DNA of 64,000 nt from Planctomycetota bacterium (GCA_026692845.1 JAPLNM010000047.1:62001-126000); one strand, 5' to 3'; positions 9,661-20,576 are shown, counted from the first letter of the stretch. Notes: generated from the letters alone by a model not told the origin. Program-made: numbers and translations.

Positions 9661-10521
9661 ATGCTTACGGAGCAGACCTTAGATTATTCTATCGACTCCT
9701 CGAAAGGTCCCAACCCCTTCCTTGAGTCCAACCCCATGCAAACCGTCGAAGAAAGCATTTACGATCACCCTGTCTACTACGACTTGATTTTTGGGAGCGA
9801 CTGGGCTGCCGAGTACAAGTTCCTTAAGGCAGCTTTTACTAAGCATGTCAAGGGCAAGACGAAGCGACTTTTGGAGCCGGCCTGCGGGACCGGACGCTTG
9901 CTCTACCGAATGATCAAGGGTGGGTATCACTGCGCAGGCCTGGATTTGAACTCCAAGGCGATCGAATTTTGCAATCAACGGCTTAAGCGGCACGAGATCC
10001 AACCCACCGCTTTTGTCGCGGACATGTGCAATTTTCAAATCGATAAGCCTTACGATGCTGCTTTCAACACGATCAACTCCTTCAGGCACTTGTCCAGTGA
10101 GCAGCAGGCCGTCAAGCATTTGCGCGCCATGGCCGCTGCGGTTCGACCTGGGGGAATCTACGCTTTGGGTTTTCACTTGACACCACTGGTCGGCCCGACG
10201 ACCGACGAGGAAAGCTGGACAGCTCGGCGAGGTCACCTGCAGGTCAACACCCGCATGTGGCCCCGCGATAAAGACCCGAAAGCCCGCGTCGAGCGGTTCA
10301 ATATCCAATTCGATATCTACAGACCGACCGGTTCGATGCGAATCGACGATTGCTTGGTCCTAAGAAGCTACACCTACAAGCAGTTTGCATCTTTGGTCAA
10401 AAAGGTTCCTGCCTGGACCATCGAGACGGCCTACGATTTTAGCTACGATATCGACGAGCCGATCGAAGTCGATGAGACCACCGAGGACGTTGTCTACATC
10501 CTAAAACGCAATGCCGATTGA
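9661..10521 (+). CDS. Class I SAM-dependent methyltransferase
   Basis: 'RLLEPACGTGRLLYRMIKGGYHCAGLDLN' motif I; 'FNTINSFRHL'. Confidence 0.85.
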   Translation: MLTEQTLDYSIDSSKGPNPFLESNPMQTVEESIYDHPVYYDLIFGSDWAAEYKFLKAAFTKHVKGKTKRLLEPACGTGRLLYRMIKGGYHCAGLDLNSKAIEFCNQRLKRHEIQPTAFVADMCNFQIDKPYDAAFNTINSFRHLSSEQQAVKHLRAMAAAVRPGGIYALGFHLTPLVGPTTDEESWTARRGHLQVNTRMWPRDKDPKARVERFNIQFDIYRPTGSMRIDDCLVLRSYTYKQFASLVKKVPAWTIETAYDFSYDIDEPIEVDETTEDVVYILKRNAD

Positions 10522-10560
10522 TTTCCGATCGACGCCTCATGCACTCTAGGAGCCCCGGTA

Positions 10561-11193
10561 CTAGCTCGACCTGTGGTCCGATCGCACGCAGTTTCCACCC
10601 GACTGCTTGGCCTCGTAGAGCGCACGATCGGCTCGGTCTTGCCATTCCTCGATCGACTCGCCTTCGATTCGCTGCGCAACCCCAGCACTGCATCGGATAA
10701 CGATCGATTGCTGGCTGTCGTTCAAAGGAGATGACGCTCCTGTATCGAGCCAGTGTTGGACAATTTCAACTAGCGATTCGGACGGTTGCCGGGAAAAAAT
10801 TGCGAATTCTTCCCCGCCCAAACGAGCTAAAGTAGCGCCCGAAGACTCGAAGCCATTTTTGAGCCGGTCGGCGAACTCCTTCAATACGCGATCTCCCATA
10901 CGATGCCCGTGGCGATCATTGGTCTGCTTGAATTGATCCAGATCGAGCATCACCATCGATTGCATTCGCGTTGGAGGCATTTCTCGCATCGCTCTATCCC
11001 ACCCACGCCGATTCAGAAGGCCCGTTAAATAATCGTAGAAGGCTTGGTGTGCATTCTCACGGGACAGTCGCAACTGCGTCTTAAGCGAGGCGATTTGGTG
11101 CAAGAGTCTAAGAAGGAAGGCGATTAGGCACAGAGCAATGAGGCTGACCAAACCGCAGGCAAGCGCAAGCGGTGTATAGTTCGTTAACGGCAT
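10561..11193 (-). CDS. Membrane-anchored GGDEF diguanylate cyclase
   Basis: N-terminal TM; 'DYLTGLLNRRGWD', 'MLDLDQFKQTNDRHGHRMGD', intact 'GGEEF'. Confidence 0.9.
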   Translation of the reverse strand: MPLTNYTPLALACGLVSLIALCLIAFLLRLLHQIASLKTQLRLSRENAHQAFYDYLTGLLNRRGWDRAMREMPPTRMQSMVMLDLDQFKQTNDRHGHRMGDRVLKEFADRLKNGFESSGATLARLGGEEFAIFSRQPSESLVEIVQHWLDTGASSPLNDSQQSIVIRCSAGVAQRIEGESIEEWQDRADRALYEAKQSGGNCVRSDHRSS

Positions 11194-11220
11194 GATGGGG
11201 TGCTTTTCATCAAAGCTGCC

Positions 11221-11988
11221 TTAGGTCAATCCCCCGAATCGTCGATCTCGCTTAACGTACTCGTTGACGGCTTCGACGAGATCTGTTTTTCCGAACTCGG
11301 GCCAGGCCTTGGGTGTGATCCAAATCTCACTGTAGCTGATTTGCCAAAGTAAAAAGTTGCTGATTCGCAACTCTCCACTGGTTCGGATCAACAAATCAGG
11401 ATCTGGAATTGAGTTCGTGTAGAGGTGATTGGAAATCGTCGTCTCGCAAATGTCTTCGGGACTGAGTTTTCCACTGGCGACATCCCGAGAGATCTCTCGG
11501 ACCGCATCGACGATTTCTTGGCGAGCCCCATAGTTGATCGCCAGGACGAGGGTCTGCTTGGTCCCTGCCTTACAGCGGTCGATGGCTTGCTCCATCACAT
11601 CCAAAACGTCTTGGCTTAACCCGTCTCGACGACCGATGACCATCAGGCGCACGCCATTGGCGATAAGTCGCTTAGTTTGGTTGATGAGGTAGGTCTTGAG
11701 AAGTCCCATCAAAAAGTCCAGTTCGTCTTTGGGCCGTTTCCAGTTTTCGTTGGAAAAGCAGTACAAAGTCAGGTAGGGGATCCCGAGTTCTCCGCAAGTA
11801 GTCAGGGCGATATCTACAGAATCGGCGCCTTGGCGATGCCCTTCGATCCGGGGTAATCCGCGCGCCTTGGCCCATCGTCCGTTGCCATCCATGATGATCG
11901 CAACGTGCTTGGGCAAGCGTTCTGGATCGATGGCTAGGAGGGATCCGGAGTTCTTATCGACTTGTTTTTTTCTACCGAAGATCGCCAT
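11221..11988 (-). CDS. uppS: Isoprenyl transferase (undecaprenyl diphosphate synthase)
   Basis: 'PKHVAIIMDGNGRWAKARGLPRIEGHRQGAD', 'YLTLYCFSNENWKRP', 'DLLIRTSGELRISNFLLWQISYSE'. Internal start MAIFGRKK preferred. Confidence 0.95.
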   Translation of the reverse strand: MAIFGRKKQVDKNSGSLLAIDPERLPKHVAIIMDGNGRWAKARGLPRIEGHRQGADSVDIALTTCGELGIPYLTLYCFSNENWKRPKDELDFLMGLLKTYLINQTKRLIANGVRLMVIGRRDGLSQDVLDVMEQAIDRCKAGTKQTLVLAINYGARQEIVDAVREISRDVASGKLSPEDICETTISNHLYTNSIPDPDLLIRTSGELRISNFLLWQISYSEIWITPKAWPEFGKTDLVEAVNEYVKRDRRFGGLT

Positions 11989-12010
11989 CAATCGAACCTT
12001 GCGAAACCGA

Positions 12011-13300
12011 CTATATGAGAAAAATCGTCTGTTCGCGGTCGGGTCCAACCGAAAGAACTCCAAGGGGGACCGAAACAAGTTCCGAGATGCGGTCCATATA
12101 CTTTCGCGCGTTGGTTGGAAAGTCCTTCAACGTCCGAACCTTGGTCACATCTTGGTTCCAACCCGGCAGGGTTTCGTAGATTGGTTGGCATCGCCGCAGC
12201 GTGTCGGCCTGACTTGGAAGTCGATCCGTGCGTTGGCCATCGAGTTCATAAGCCACACAGACCTTTAGTGTTTCGAAATGGCTCAGAACATCGAGCATCA
12301 TTAATGACAGGTAATTCGCACCGCTGAGTCGAGCAGTATACCGAACGGCTACAGCGTCGAACCAGCCGCATCGTCTTGGCCGACCCGTGGTTGTGCCATA
12401 CTCGCGTCCGATCTCTCGGATCTTGTTACCGGTCTCGTCGAGCAGCTCGGTTGGAAAGGGTCCACCTCCGACGCGGGTCGAATAAGCTTTTGCGACCCCG
12501 ATCATTCGATCGATGGAACGGGGGGGAATGCCCGAACCACTCGAAACCCCGACACCCGATGCATTGCTGCTGGTGACGAAGGGGAAAGTTCCATGGTCGA
12601 TGTCCAACAAGGAGCCTTGAGCTCCTTCCATGAGTAGCTTTTTATCTGCATCGAGCTGATCGTGGAGAAAATAAGTCGTATCGCAGATCATGCTTCCCAG
12701 AGAGTCGGCCCAAGAACGGCAAAGCGCAATGATCTTCTGGGCATCGAGTTGAGCGATGTCCTCGGGGCTTGCTAGGGGAGCAAGAAGCGATCGCTTCGCG
12801 TCGACGATTTCGTGGATCCGGTCGGCTAGCAGAGGGCTGACCAAGTCGGCCATACGGATCGCATGGGTCCGGCCTACTTTATCGCGATAACATGGACCGA
12901 TGCCTCGGTTAGTCGTCCCGATGCTCTCGCCGTTGACGACGGTCTTGTTGATCGCTCGATCCTCGATCATATGCCAAGGCATCACTACGTGCGCTCGCTC
13001 GCTGATCATCAGATTTTTCCGAGGGTTGATGCCACGAGACTCCAGGCCCGTAAGCTCTTGGATCAGCATGTTCGGTTCGATCACCACCCCAGGGCAGATG
13101 ACGTTCTGGATGTGGCTCGAGAGAATTCCGGAGGGAACATGATGAAGCTTATAAACTTCCTTACCCGTCACGACGGTGTGGCCTGCATTGGCGCCACCTT
13201 GGTAACGCACCACCACATCATAGTTGGGGGCCAGAAGGTCGACAAGTTTCCCTTTGGCTTCGTCGCCCCATTGCAGGCCGATCACACAAGTCGCTGGCAC
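12011..13300 (-). CDS. purA: Adenylosuccinate synthase
   Basis: '[21 protein letters not shown]', '[14 protein letters not shown]', '[11 protein letters not shown]'. GTG start at 13298-13300 fits the family better than the ORF track start. Confidence 0.96.
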   Translation of the reverse strand: MPATCVIGLQWGDEAKGKLVDLLAPNYDVVVRYQGGANAGHTVVTGKEVYKLHHVPSGILSSHIQNVICPGVVIEPNMLIQELTGLESRGINPRKNLMISERAHVVMPWHMIEDRAINKTVVNGESIGTTNRGIGPCYRDKVGRTHAIRMADLVSPLLADRIHEIVDAKRSLLAPLASPEDIAQLDAQKIIALCRSWADSLGSMICDTTYFLHDQLDADKKLLMEGAQGSLLDIDHGTFPFVTSSNASGVGVSSGSGIPPRSIDRMIGVAKAYSTRVGGGPFPTELLDETGNKIREIGREYGTTTGRPRRCGWFDAVAVRYTARLSGANYLSLMMLDVLSHFETLKVCVAYELDGQRTDRLPSQADTLRRCQPIYETLPGWNQDVTKVRTLKDFPTNARKYMDRISELVSVPLGVLSVGPDREQTIFLI

Positions 13301-13371
13301 AGCTAATTCCCGTCTAAAAGTGGTCCGAAAAGTTCTAGAGTTTATGGCCCGAAGGCTTGGAGCGTCAAGGC

Positions 13372-13557
13372 TTAACCGCGGCCACCCTCGCAACAGGTCT
13401 CGCAGATCCTGTGGCAACGACTGCATTGGTATTTGGCACGGATTTCGATCAAACGGCCGCTACAGACTGGGCAGCAGGGAATGTTCGACAGTTCCATGAC
13501 GATCGGATCGCGACCAAGGGTCGATGGTTCGGGCGTTGGAGTGATTTTCTGATCCAT
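13372..13557 (-). CDS. Small zinc-ribbon protein
   Basis: '[33 protein letters not shown]' with CxxC pairs. ATG of MDQKITP preferred over the upstream start. Confidence 0.6.
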   Translation of the reverse strand: MDQKITPTPEPSTLGRDPIVMELSNIPCCPVCSGRLIEIRAKYQCSRCHRICETCCEGGRG

Positions 13558-13804
13558 AGTCTTGTGTCGATTTCTTGTGTCGATTTCTTCGCTCGATTCG
13601 TCCAACGGCCCTCGGGTCGACCTTTTGTGTTGGCGGATTCCGAATTAACATATCCGGTCGAGGTTTTCGAGTCGATCGCCCCGCCTGCTCCTTGGGCATA
13701 GCTTAGCAGAAGTCCGGATCGGCATCGAACCGAACGCATGTTCTACGGTGAATTCGGCAGGACAGTGAATTTAGAAGGTTCGTTTTCGCAAATTAGGATT
13801 TCGT

Positions 13805-14467
13805 ATGGCCATTGAACCGGACACCAACCGACGGCCCTATCCGTGGCCCGCTTGGTTGCGCCTCGGGGTGTCGATCCTGTTGGTCATCCATTTCGGCTTG
13901 ATCTCACTGGTTTACTTTTCGAACAACAGTTTGAGCCGAATGCCGATTGCCGATGTTCTGCTGCAAAAGGCACAGCCCTACCTGATCGCATTGGGCTGGT
14001 ACACCGAATTGGTTCCGATGTCGATGGTCGGTTCGGAATCCTTCGATCGTCCCGTTCAAATAGACTACCGTACGAACCGCAACAGCCGATCATGGACCGC
14101 TTGGATCGATTCGGCCGACTCTGACGCCCGCTGGAGACGATTATCGCAGCTTGCCGGCGCCCTTGCGAGCAACGAGGATGAAGAGGGATTTGGACGGATC
14201 GCACTTTCCTTGGTCCAACGCGCCAAGCTCCAGGGGCTGGAAATCGATCAAATCCGCTTTACGGCTCGGGATGCCACCGGCAAGGGGAATGGAATGCTCT
14301 TTCAAGCGACCGTCGTTCCTCTACGAAACGGAGAGTTGACTTTAGTGCCCTCGATCGATGCGACGAGAACCGTGCCTGTCACGAAATCGGCATTGCCAAC
14401 GAGCATCCGACCAGTTCCAAGCAGCACTGGGGCAGTAGATTCAGGAGGTTCGCGTGCAACGAACTGA
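13805..14467 (+). CDS. Hypothetical membrane-anchored protein, coupled to the HTTM gene
   Basis: N-terminal TM; stop overlaps the next start (14454). Confidence 0.6.
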   Translation: MAIEPDTNRRPYPWPAWLRLGVSILLVIHFGLISLVYFSNNSLSRMPIADVLLQKAQPYLIALGWYTELVPMSMVGSESFDRPVQIDYRTNRNSRSWTAWIDSADSDARWRRLSQLAGALASNEDEEGFGRIALSLVQRAKLQGLEIDQIRFTARDATGKGNGMLFQATVVPLRNGELTLVPSIDATRTVPVTKSALPTSIRPVPSSTGAVDSGGSRATN

Positions 14468-15377
14468 ACCGGCGAACTTCGTGCAATCACTCAAGCACCT
14501 GCCCGAGACTTGGAACGACTTTTGGTTTGCCCCAGTGGCCTTGGCCGCGATCAACCGCGTGCGGCAGCTGTTTGCGATCGCCATTGCGCTGCAATTCGTT
14601 GCGTATTTGTTTTGGGTTCCCCAATGGCTTTCGGGCGATGGTTGGCTCGGATCGCAAGCTGGCCTATATCTGATCGGTCAAGGAATGCCCGATACGGGTA
14701 GCCAATACCGTTGGTCCATTCTTTACTGGCTGACGAGTCCACTTGCGGGCCAATTGGTTTGCTTGATGGGACTCTTGGCCAGCGTCCTGATGTTCTTGGG
14801 AATTGGGCATCGCTTAGCTCCTGTATTGGCTTGGGGTTGCATGATGATGGTGCACCATCGGGCCCCTTGGTTGACGATGCCCTCGGAGATCCTTATGTCT
14901 GCCGGACTTTTGTATTTGTCGATCGAACCTGGTCAGTCGACCTGGATTAGGAAACCGGCCGATGAATCAGTCGATCGTCCGAGAGTGCTCGCCAATATCG
15001 CTCTTCGATGCCTTCAGATTCATTGGATCTTATGGGTCGGCTTGTCATTTGCCAGCATGCTGCAGCAACCGGTTTGGTGGAACGGTGAGGCCATCGGGGT
15101 ACTTTCGCAGCAGGGCGCCGGGTGGTTGGGGAAGATATCGCGTGAGGATACGATCGGGCAGCTTATCGGCTTGGTCCTCTTGCTCTTACATGCCGCAACC
15201 TTGGCCTGTCTGTGCAACCGTAAACTGCAAAGTCTCGGGATCGTTTTTACGATTCTGCTTGGACTGAGCTATATTCTGCTAACAGGTGACATGCTGCTGG
15301 GTTTGATCGCCGGAGCTTACGCGTTGGCGTTCGTTCCTCACGGCGTTCCTATGAGTAATATCGCTCGAAAAATCTGA
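14454..15377 (+). CDS. HTTM-like (vitamin K-dependent carboxylase-related) membrane protein
   Basis: GTG start 5 nt after AGGAGG; multi-pass; 'INRVRQLFAIAIALQF', 'WSILYWLTSP', 'HHRAPWLTMPSEILMSAGLLYLSIEP'. Confidence 0.65.
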   Translation: MQRTEPANFVQSLKHLPETWNDFWFAPVALAAINRVRQLFAIAIALQFVAYLFWVPQWLSGDGWLGSQAGLYLIGQGMPDTGSQYRWSILYWLTSPLAGQLVCLMGLLASVLMFLGIGHRLAPVLAWGCMMMVHHRAPWLTMPSEILMSAGLLYLSIEPGQSTWIRKPADESVDRPRVLANIALRCLQIHWILWVGLSFASMLQQPVWWNGEAIGVLSQQGAGWLGKISREDTIGQLIGLVLLLLHAATLACLCNRKLQSLGIVFTILLGLSYILLTGDMLLGLIAGAYALAFVPHGVPMSNIARKI

Positions 15378-15403
15378 TACAATCCCGGCTTTGCTAGGTC
15401 GCA

Positions 15404-16471
15404 TTGACGAAAATCTGCCTTGAAGTCACCCACCGAAATCACCTGAAAAACACAAGAATGCAAACCCACGACGATTCACAACCGATTCCAGAAACGATGC
15501 TTGCAACAACGCGTATGGCAGAACGGATTCCTAGGCGCGACCTGCTAAGCGTCGCTGCAGGGGCCGTAGTCCTCGCAACGGTCATGAATTCCACGATGGA
15601 ATCGCAAGGTTCCTCGCTCTATCCCAAAACCACTGGAGTATCGAAATTGAAGTACTGTCTGAACACAAGCACCATTCACGGCGAAGTCATCCCAATCCTC
15701 GATCAAGTTTCTATAGCCCAGAAGGCAGGCTACGACTCCATAGAGATCTGGCTTAGGGATGTCGACAAATACACCTCGGCCGGAGGCACTCTTAAAGACT
15801 TGCGCAAACGGATCAGCGATGCGGGATTGACCCTCGAGAGTGCCATCGCGTTTGCTCCTTGGATTTTGACCGATTTGGATGCCCACAAGAAGGCATTGGA
15901 GCAAGCCAAAAAAGAGATGGAGATTGTTGTAGCACTCGGAGGAAAACGCATTGCCGCGCCTCCGGCAGGAGCTGTCGAAGGCGACTTGCTGAATCTCGAT
16001 GTTGCTGGCCAACGCTATCGAGCCTTGCTCGAACTTGGTCGTAGCGTCGGCTGTCTTCCGATGTTAGAGGTTTGGGGCTTTTCGAAGAATCTATCGAAAC
16101 TATCGGAGGTATTGCATGTGGCGGCTGCTGCTCAGCACCCGGATGCTTGCGTGCTACCCGACGTGTACCATCTCTACAAGGGTGGATCGAACTTCAACGA
16201 CCTTGGGTTGCTTGCTGGGACCAAGATTCCAGTGTTTCACATGAACGATTATCCGGACATGGTGCGCGATAAGATCTCCGATGCAGATCGGGTCTATCCT
16301 GGCGACGGGATCGCCCCGATTGGCGAGATCTTAAAGACGGTCATAGCCAGTGGGTTCAACGGAGTGCTTTCCTTGGAGCTCTTCAATCGAGAGTACTGGA
16401 AGCTTGATCCGCTTGAGAATGCCACGGTGGGTCTGAAGAAAATGAAAAGCGTCGTGCCAACCGGAAACTAA
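15404..16471 (+). CDS. Sugar phosphate isomerase/epimerase-like TIM barrel, Tat-type leader
   Basis: 'IPRRDLLSVAAGAVV' leader; 'GYDSIEIWLRDVDKY', 'PVFHMNDYPD', 'GVLSLELFNREYW'. Confidence 0.8.
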   Translation: MTKICLEVTHRNHLKNTRMQTHDDSQPIPETMLATTRMAERIPRRDLLSVAAGAVVLATVMNSTMESQGSSLYPKTTGVSKLKYCLNTSTIHGEVIPILDQVSIAQKAGYDSIEIWLRDVDKYTSAGGTLKDLRKRISDAGLTLESAIAFAPWILTDLDAHKKALEQAKKEMEIVVALGGKRIAAPPAGAVEGDLLNLDVAGQRYRALLELGRSVGCLPMLEVWGFSKNLSKLSEVLHVAAAAQHPDACVLPDVYHLYKGGSNFNDLGLLAGTKIPVFHMNDYPDMVRDKISDADRVYPGDGIAPIGEILKTVIASGFNGVLSLELFNREYWKLDPLENATVGLKKMKSVVPTGN

Positions 16472-16498
16472 ATTCCTTCGAATAAAGAAATTGAACCC

Positions 16499-18289
16499 AT
16501 GAGCAATACGGTAAACATCGAGCCACAAACCCCAGAAATCTTCGGCCACCAGCCGAGTCTGTTTCTACTTTTCTTCACGGAGATGTGGGAGAGATTTAGT
16601 TACTACGGAATGCGTGCGCTACTGGTGTTATTCCTTGTTAGCCAAGTTGCCGACAACGGTTGGGGCTGGTCAAGAGTGAATGCACTCCAACTGTATGCCA
16701 CCTATACGGGCCTTGTGTACCTTACCCCCATCCTCGGGGGAATCATCGCAGATAAGCTCCTTGGCTATCAAGTTGCCGTGATGCTCGGAGCGCTGCTGAT
16801 GACCCTGGGGCATGCCTCCATGGCATTTGAGACCCAATTTGGGTTCTATACGGGGCTCGGACTTCTGATCTTTGGCAACGGATTCTTTAAGCCAAATATT
16901 TCATCCATCGTAGGACAGCTTTACGCAAATGCTACTGACAAGAAGGATGGTGCCTACACGATCTTCTACATGGGAATCAACGCAGGTGCATTCCTTGGAA
17001 TCCTCTTCTGCGGGTATATAGGCGAGAAAGTAGGTTGGAGTTATGGATTCGGTCTAGCGGGTATCTTCATGGCCCTCGGTTTGATTATGTTCGCACTTGG
17101 GCGGCCGATATTTGGAGAGGTTGGTAAACGAGGGCTTCAAGGGGCAACGACAAGAGCCTCTGAGGAGGAACCATCGGTTCCGGAAAACGTCAAACGCGAT
17201 CGGTTGATCGTAATCGGCATCCTCTCGTTTTTCACCATTTTCTTCTGGATGGCCTTCGAACAAGCGGGGGGATCCATGACCATTTTTGCAAAGGACTACA
17301 CGGGCCGCATTCTTCGCGGTGGCAGCGCGACGGCTTTTTTCTGGGCAAATACTCTTCTGACCATTATTCCGTTGGTTCTTGTTACCTATGTTCTCATCCG
17401 GCTTATCCTAGCAACCTACCGTAAAATCCCTTGGTCGAATTTATCGATAGCTTTTAGTTTCGTTTTGATTTGGGCAATCGCATTATGGATGCTCAACAAA
17501 GAATTCAACATGAAGGCTTATTTGATTCAGATGACCGTCGCATCCGAGGTGGCTGATACAGCTACCGATAAAACAATAGATACGGCCGAATCAAAAGTGA
17601 TCGAGCGGACTCTTCAATCCGACCTTCCTCTTAACATCGGTGAATCAATCTTGCTTTTAGACCGTGAAAACAAGGACGGATATGGGAAATTGAAATTGCT
17701 GTCGCAGGATCAAGCAGCGGAATTCAAAAATGTTTATACCGCAAAAGTCCTAAAAATCCAGGAAAACGAAACCGAGGTTCCCGCATCTTGGTTCGGAATC
17801 CTTAATTCGTTTTTCATCATAGCACTAGCACCATTGCTCAGTCGAGTTTGGGAGAGCAAGGCGAACCCGTCGGCACCGGTCAAGTTCGGCCTGGGGTTAA
17901 TCCTGCTGGGGGTTGGTTTTGGAGTTTTAGCCCTGGGTAGTTCGGGGATCGATCGTGAAGCCAAGGTGGCAACGGTCAGTATGTGGTGGTTGATTCTTGC
18001 ATATTTTTTCCACACTCTCGGCGAGCTATGTGTTTCTCCAGTCGGACTATCCTACGTCAGTAAACTAGCTCCACTAAAACTGGTCGGTTTAATGTTCGGA
18101 ATCTGGTTCATTGCTACGGCCGTCGCGAATTATCTAGCCGGTTGGACCGGAAGTTACATCGATCCGATATCCGAACGTTACGGTCTGAAGGTGTTTTTCT
18201 TAATCTATACCGTTATTCCAATTCTCTCAGGCTTACTCATTTGGTTTATCACGCCGAGGATCAAAAAGATGATGCATGGGATCAACTGA
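16499..18289 (+). CDS. POT-family peptide MFS transporter
   Basis: 'FFTEMWERFSYYGMRALLVLFL' (ExxERFxYY-type), 'GIIADKLLGYQ', 'FYMGINAGAFLG'. Confidence 0.93.
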   Translation: MSNTVNIEPQTPEIFGHQPSLFLLFFTEMWERFSYYGMRALLVLFLVSQVADNGWGWSRVNALQLYATYTGLVYLTPILGGIIADKLLGYQVAVMLGALLMTLGHASMAFETQFGFYTGLGLLIFGNGFFKPNISSIVGQLYANATDKKDGAYTIFYMGINAGAFLGILFCGYIGEKVGWSYGFGLAGIFMALGLIMFALGRPIFGEVGKRGLQGATTRASEEEPSVPENVKRDRLIVIGILSFFTIFFWMAFEQAGGSMTIFAKDYTGRILRGGSATAFFWANTLLTIIPLVLVTYVLIRLILATYRKIPWSNLSIAFSFVLIWAIALWMLNKEFNMKAYLIQMTVASEVADTATDKTIDTAESKVIERTLQSDLPLNIGESILLLDRENKDGYGKLKLLSQDQAAEFKNVYTAKVLKIQENETEVPASWFGILNSFFIIALAPLLSRVWESKANPSAPVKFGLGLILLGVGFGVLALGSSGIDREAKVATVSMWWLILAYFFHTLGELCVSPVGLSYVSKLAPLKLVGLMFGIWFIATAVANYLAGWTGSYIDPISERYGLKVFFLIYTVIPILSGLLIWFITPRIKKMMHGIN

Positions 18290-18305
18290 CCGATTGGGGG
18301 AACAC

Positions 18306-20576
18306 ATGACAATTGAAGTCCATAAGCCTTTCGTTGCAGATGACGAAAACCTTCCCGAGTTGACTTGGTTTCCAGTGCTCATGGGAGCATTGCTTGGAAT
18401 CGTTTTCGGGGCTTCGTCGATCTACCTGGTGCTCAAAGTCGGACTGACCGTATCGGCTTCGATTCCGGTGGCCGTTTTATCGATCACCTTGTTTCGAGCG
18501 ATCAGCCAAGCAACCGGGCTTCGAAAAACCACCATTCTGGAAAACAACATCGTCCAGACCACCGGGTCGGCTGGGGAGTCGTTAGCCTTTGGCGTCGGGT
18601 TGATCATGCCCGCCTTGATGTTGCTGGGCTTTGATATCGATGTCGTACGGGTTATGACCATCAGCATCTTTGGCGGGTTGCTAGGGATCCTGCTGATGAT
18701 TCCGCTCCGACAAGCGTTCATCGTCAAGCAGCACGGCAAACTGACGTTTCCCGAAGGACGGGCATGTGCCGAGGTCCTCATGGCCGGGGAAAAGGGAGGC
18801 GCCACTGCATCGATGGTTTTCGCTGGATTTGGACTTGGATTCCTCTACCAATTCGCCATGCAGGCTCTGAAGTTCTGGCGGGAAGAGGCTTCCATGCCCC
18901 TTTATTCAACGGCTGCCGGGAAAACAGTCGGACTCAAAGGCGCTGCCCTTTCGATCGAAGTGGCTCCGAGCTTGCTCGGTGTCGGTTACATCATCGGACC
19001 GAAGATCGCAAGCATCATGGTCGCTGGTGGCGTTCTGGCTTATTTGGTCATCGCTCCGATGATTGTGACGTTCGGAGAAGGATTGACCACTATCTTGGAA
19101 CCTGGGACCAAGCTAATTCGGGACATGACACCTGGGGAGTTGCGATCCTCCTACATCCTGTACATTGGAGCAGGCGCGGTTGCCGCTGGCGGAATCTTGA
19201 GCATGATCAAGGCTATGCCCGTGATTTTAGGGGCCGTGTTCACCAGCTTTCGCGACTTGGTCGCAAGCCGTTCGGGCCAAGGTGCAAAAAAGCTTCGTAC
19301 CGATACGGATTTGCCGATCCCGCTTGTCGTTTTGGCAAGTCTGATTCTCGTTGCGTCCTTGATGGCCGTACCGCAACTCGGGTTAGGTTTCGGGTTCACG
19401 GGGCTCGTCGCAGCAGTGATGATTGTCGTTTTTGGATTCTTGTTCGTGACCGTTGCGTCGCGGCTGACGGGCGAGATCGGTTCGTCGTCGAATCCTATCT
19501 CTGGCATGACCGTCGCTACCTTGCTCCTGACCTGCCTGATCTTGCTGGCATTCGACGGATTTGGATGGCTGACGATCAACAAAGAGATCAAACTCACTGC
19601 GTTGACCATCGCTGGGGTCGTGTGCATCGCTTCATCCAATGGAGGTAGCACGGCTCAGGCGCTCAAGACCGGGCATTTGATCGGAGCGACCCCTAAGTCG
19701 CAACAGATCGCCATCCTCATCGGGGCTCTGACCAGCGCACTTGTCGTAGGACTCGTTCTACTGGCCCTGAACGAAGCCAATACAACCTACAGCAAAAAAG
19801 CGGTCGAACCTTATCGTGACCTAAGACTCGATGTCACAGGCCTACCCAAAGACAACGTGCACTCTGGCGATTATTCGACCGACAAGAACCAGTACTATGT
19901 CCTAAATCTAGGCAAGGCCGAAACCGACAAAGCCGTTCCCCCTGGAAGGTACTTGCTCGACGAACAAGGAACCCCGGTGTACTTAGTCGATCCAGCAATC
20001 AACGGTAGTTTGAAGCAGGACGACCAAGGAAGAGATGTTTCAAAAAGCAAGTTCGATGCGCCTAAAACCGTTTTGATGCAATTGATTATCGATGGTATTC
20101 TCGATCGGCGGCTACCTTGGGGATTGGTCTTGATCGGTGTCGTGATCGCCATCACGCTCGAGCTCAGCGGTGTGGCGAGTTTGCCGTTTGCAGTAGGTGT
20201 CTACTTGCCCCTTTCGGCTTCGACTCCGATCTTTGTCGGTGGAATCATCCGTTGGTTTGTCGATTCCTACCATCGGGTTCCGAAAGACAAGGACGACGAT
20301 TCGAGTCCTGCGGTTCTGTTGAGTTCTGGCTATATCGCCGGCGGTGCGATCGCTGCGGTTTTGATTTCCTTTTTGAACTTCAAAAAGGAATGGTTTGAAG
20401 CATTGGACCTATCGGTATGGCTTGGATTCGAAGAGAAAGCCAAGAAGCTTGCCGAACATGGGGATGTTTACCAGTCGTTTCTCTATTCGAACATCCCTGC
20501 GTTGGCAGCCTTTGGTTTTCTTTCGCTCGTCCTCTTGATCATCGGGGTACTTCGCAAGAAAAGTGCAGTCGAGTAG
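18306..20576 (+). CDS. OPT-family oligopeptide transporter
   Basis: 'TILENNIVQTTGSAGESLAFGVGLIMPA', 'KLTFPEGRACAEVL', 'SSSNPISGMT'. ATG at 18306 preferred. Confidence 0.92.
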   Translation: MTIEVHKPFVADDENLPELTWFPVLMGALLGIVFGASSIYLVLKVGLTVSASIPVAVLSITLFRAISQATGLRKTTILENNIVQTTGSAGESLAFGVGLIMPALMLLGFDIDVVRVMTISIFGGLLGILLMIPLRQAFIVKQHGKLTFPEGRACAEVLMAGEKGGATASMVFAGFGLGFLYQFAMQALKFWREEASMPLYSTAAGKTVGLKGAALSIEVAPSLLGVGYIIGPKIASIMVAGGVLAYLVIAPMIVTFGEGLTTILEPGTKLIRDMTPGELRSSYILYIGAGAVAAGGILSMIKAMPVILGAVFTSFRDLVASRSGQGAKKLRTDTDLPIPLVVLASLILVASLMAVPQLGLGFGFTGLVAAVMIVVFGFLFVTVASRLTGEIGSSSNPISGMTVATLLLTCLILLAFDGFGWLTINKEIKLTALTIAGVVCIASSNGGSTAQALKTGHLIGATPKSQQIAILIGALTSALVVGLVLLALNEANTTYSKKAVEPYRDLRLDVTGLPKDNVHSGDYSTDKNQYYVLNLGKAETDKAVPPGRYLLDEQGTPVYLVDPAINGSLKQDDQGRDVSKSKFDAPKTVLMQLIIDGILDRRLPWGLVLIGVVIAITLELSGVASLPFAVGVYLPLSASTPIFVGGIIRWFVDSYHRVPKDKDDDSSPAVLLSSGYIAGGAIAAVLISFLNFKKEWFEALDLSVWLGFEEKAKKLAEHGDVYQSFLYSNIPALAAFGFLSLVLLIIGVLRKKSAVE

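Noticed and set aside
13561-13586. Tandem 13-bp repeat CTTGTGTCGATTT x2
   Set aside because: Only two copies upstream of a small zinc-ribbon gene; too short for a CRISPR or a confident regulatory array.
18764-19648. 294-aa + strand ORF
   Set aside because: Out-of-frame shadow inside the OPT transporter; Arg/Cys/Trp-rich translation with no recognisable domain.
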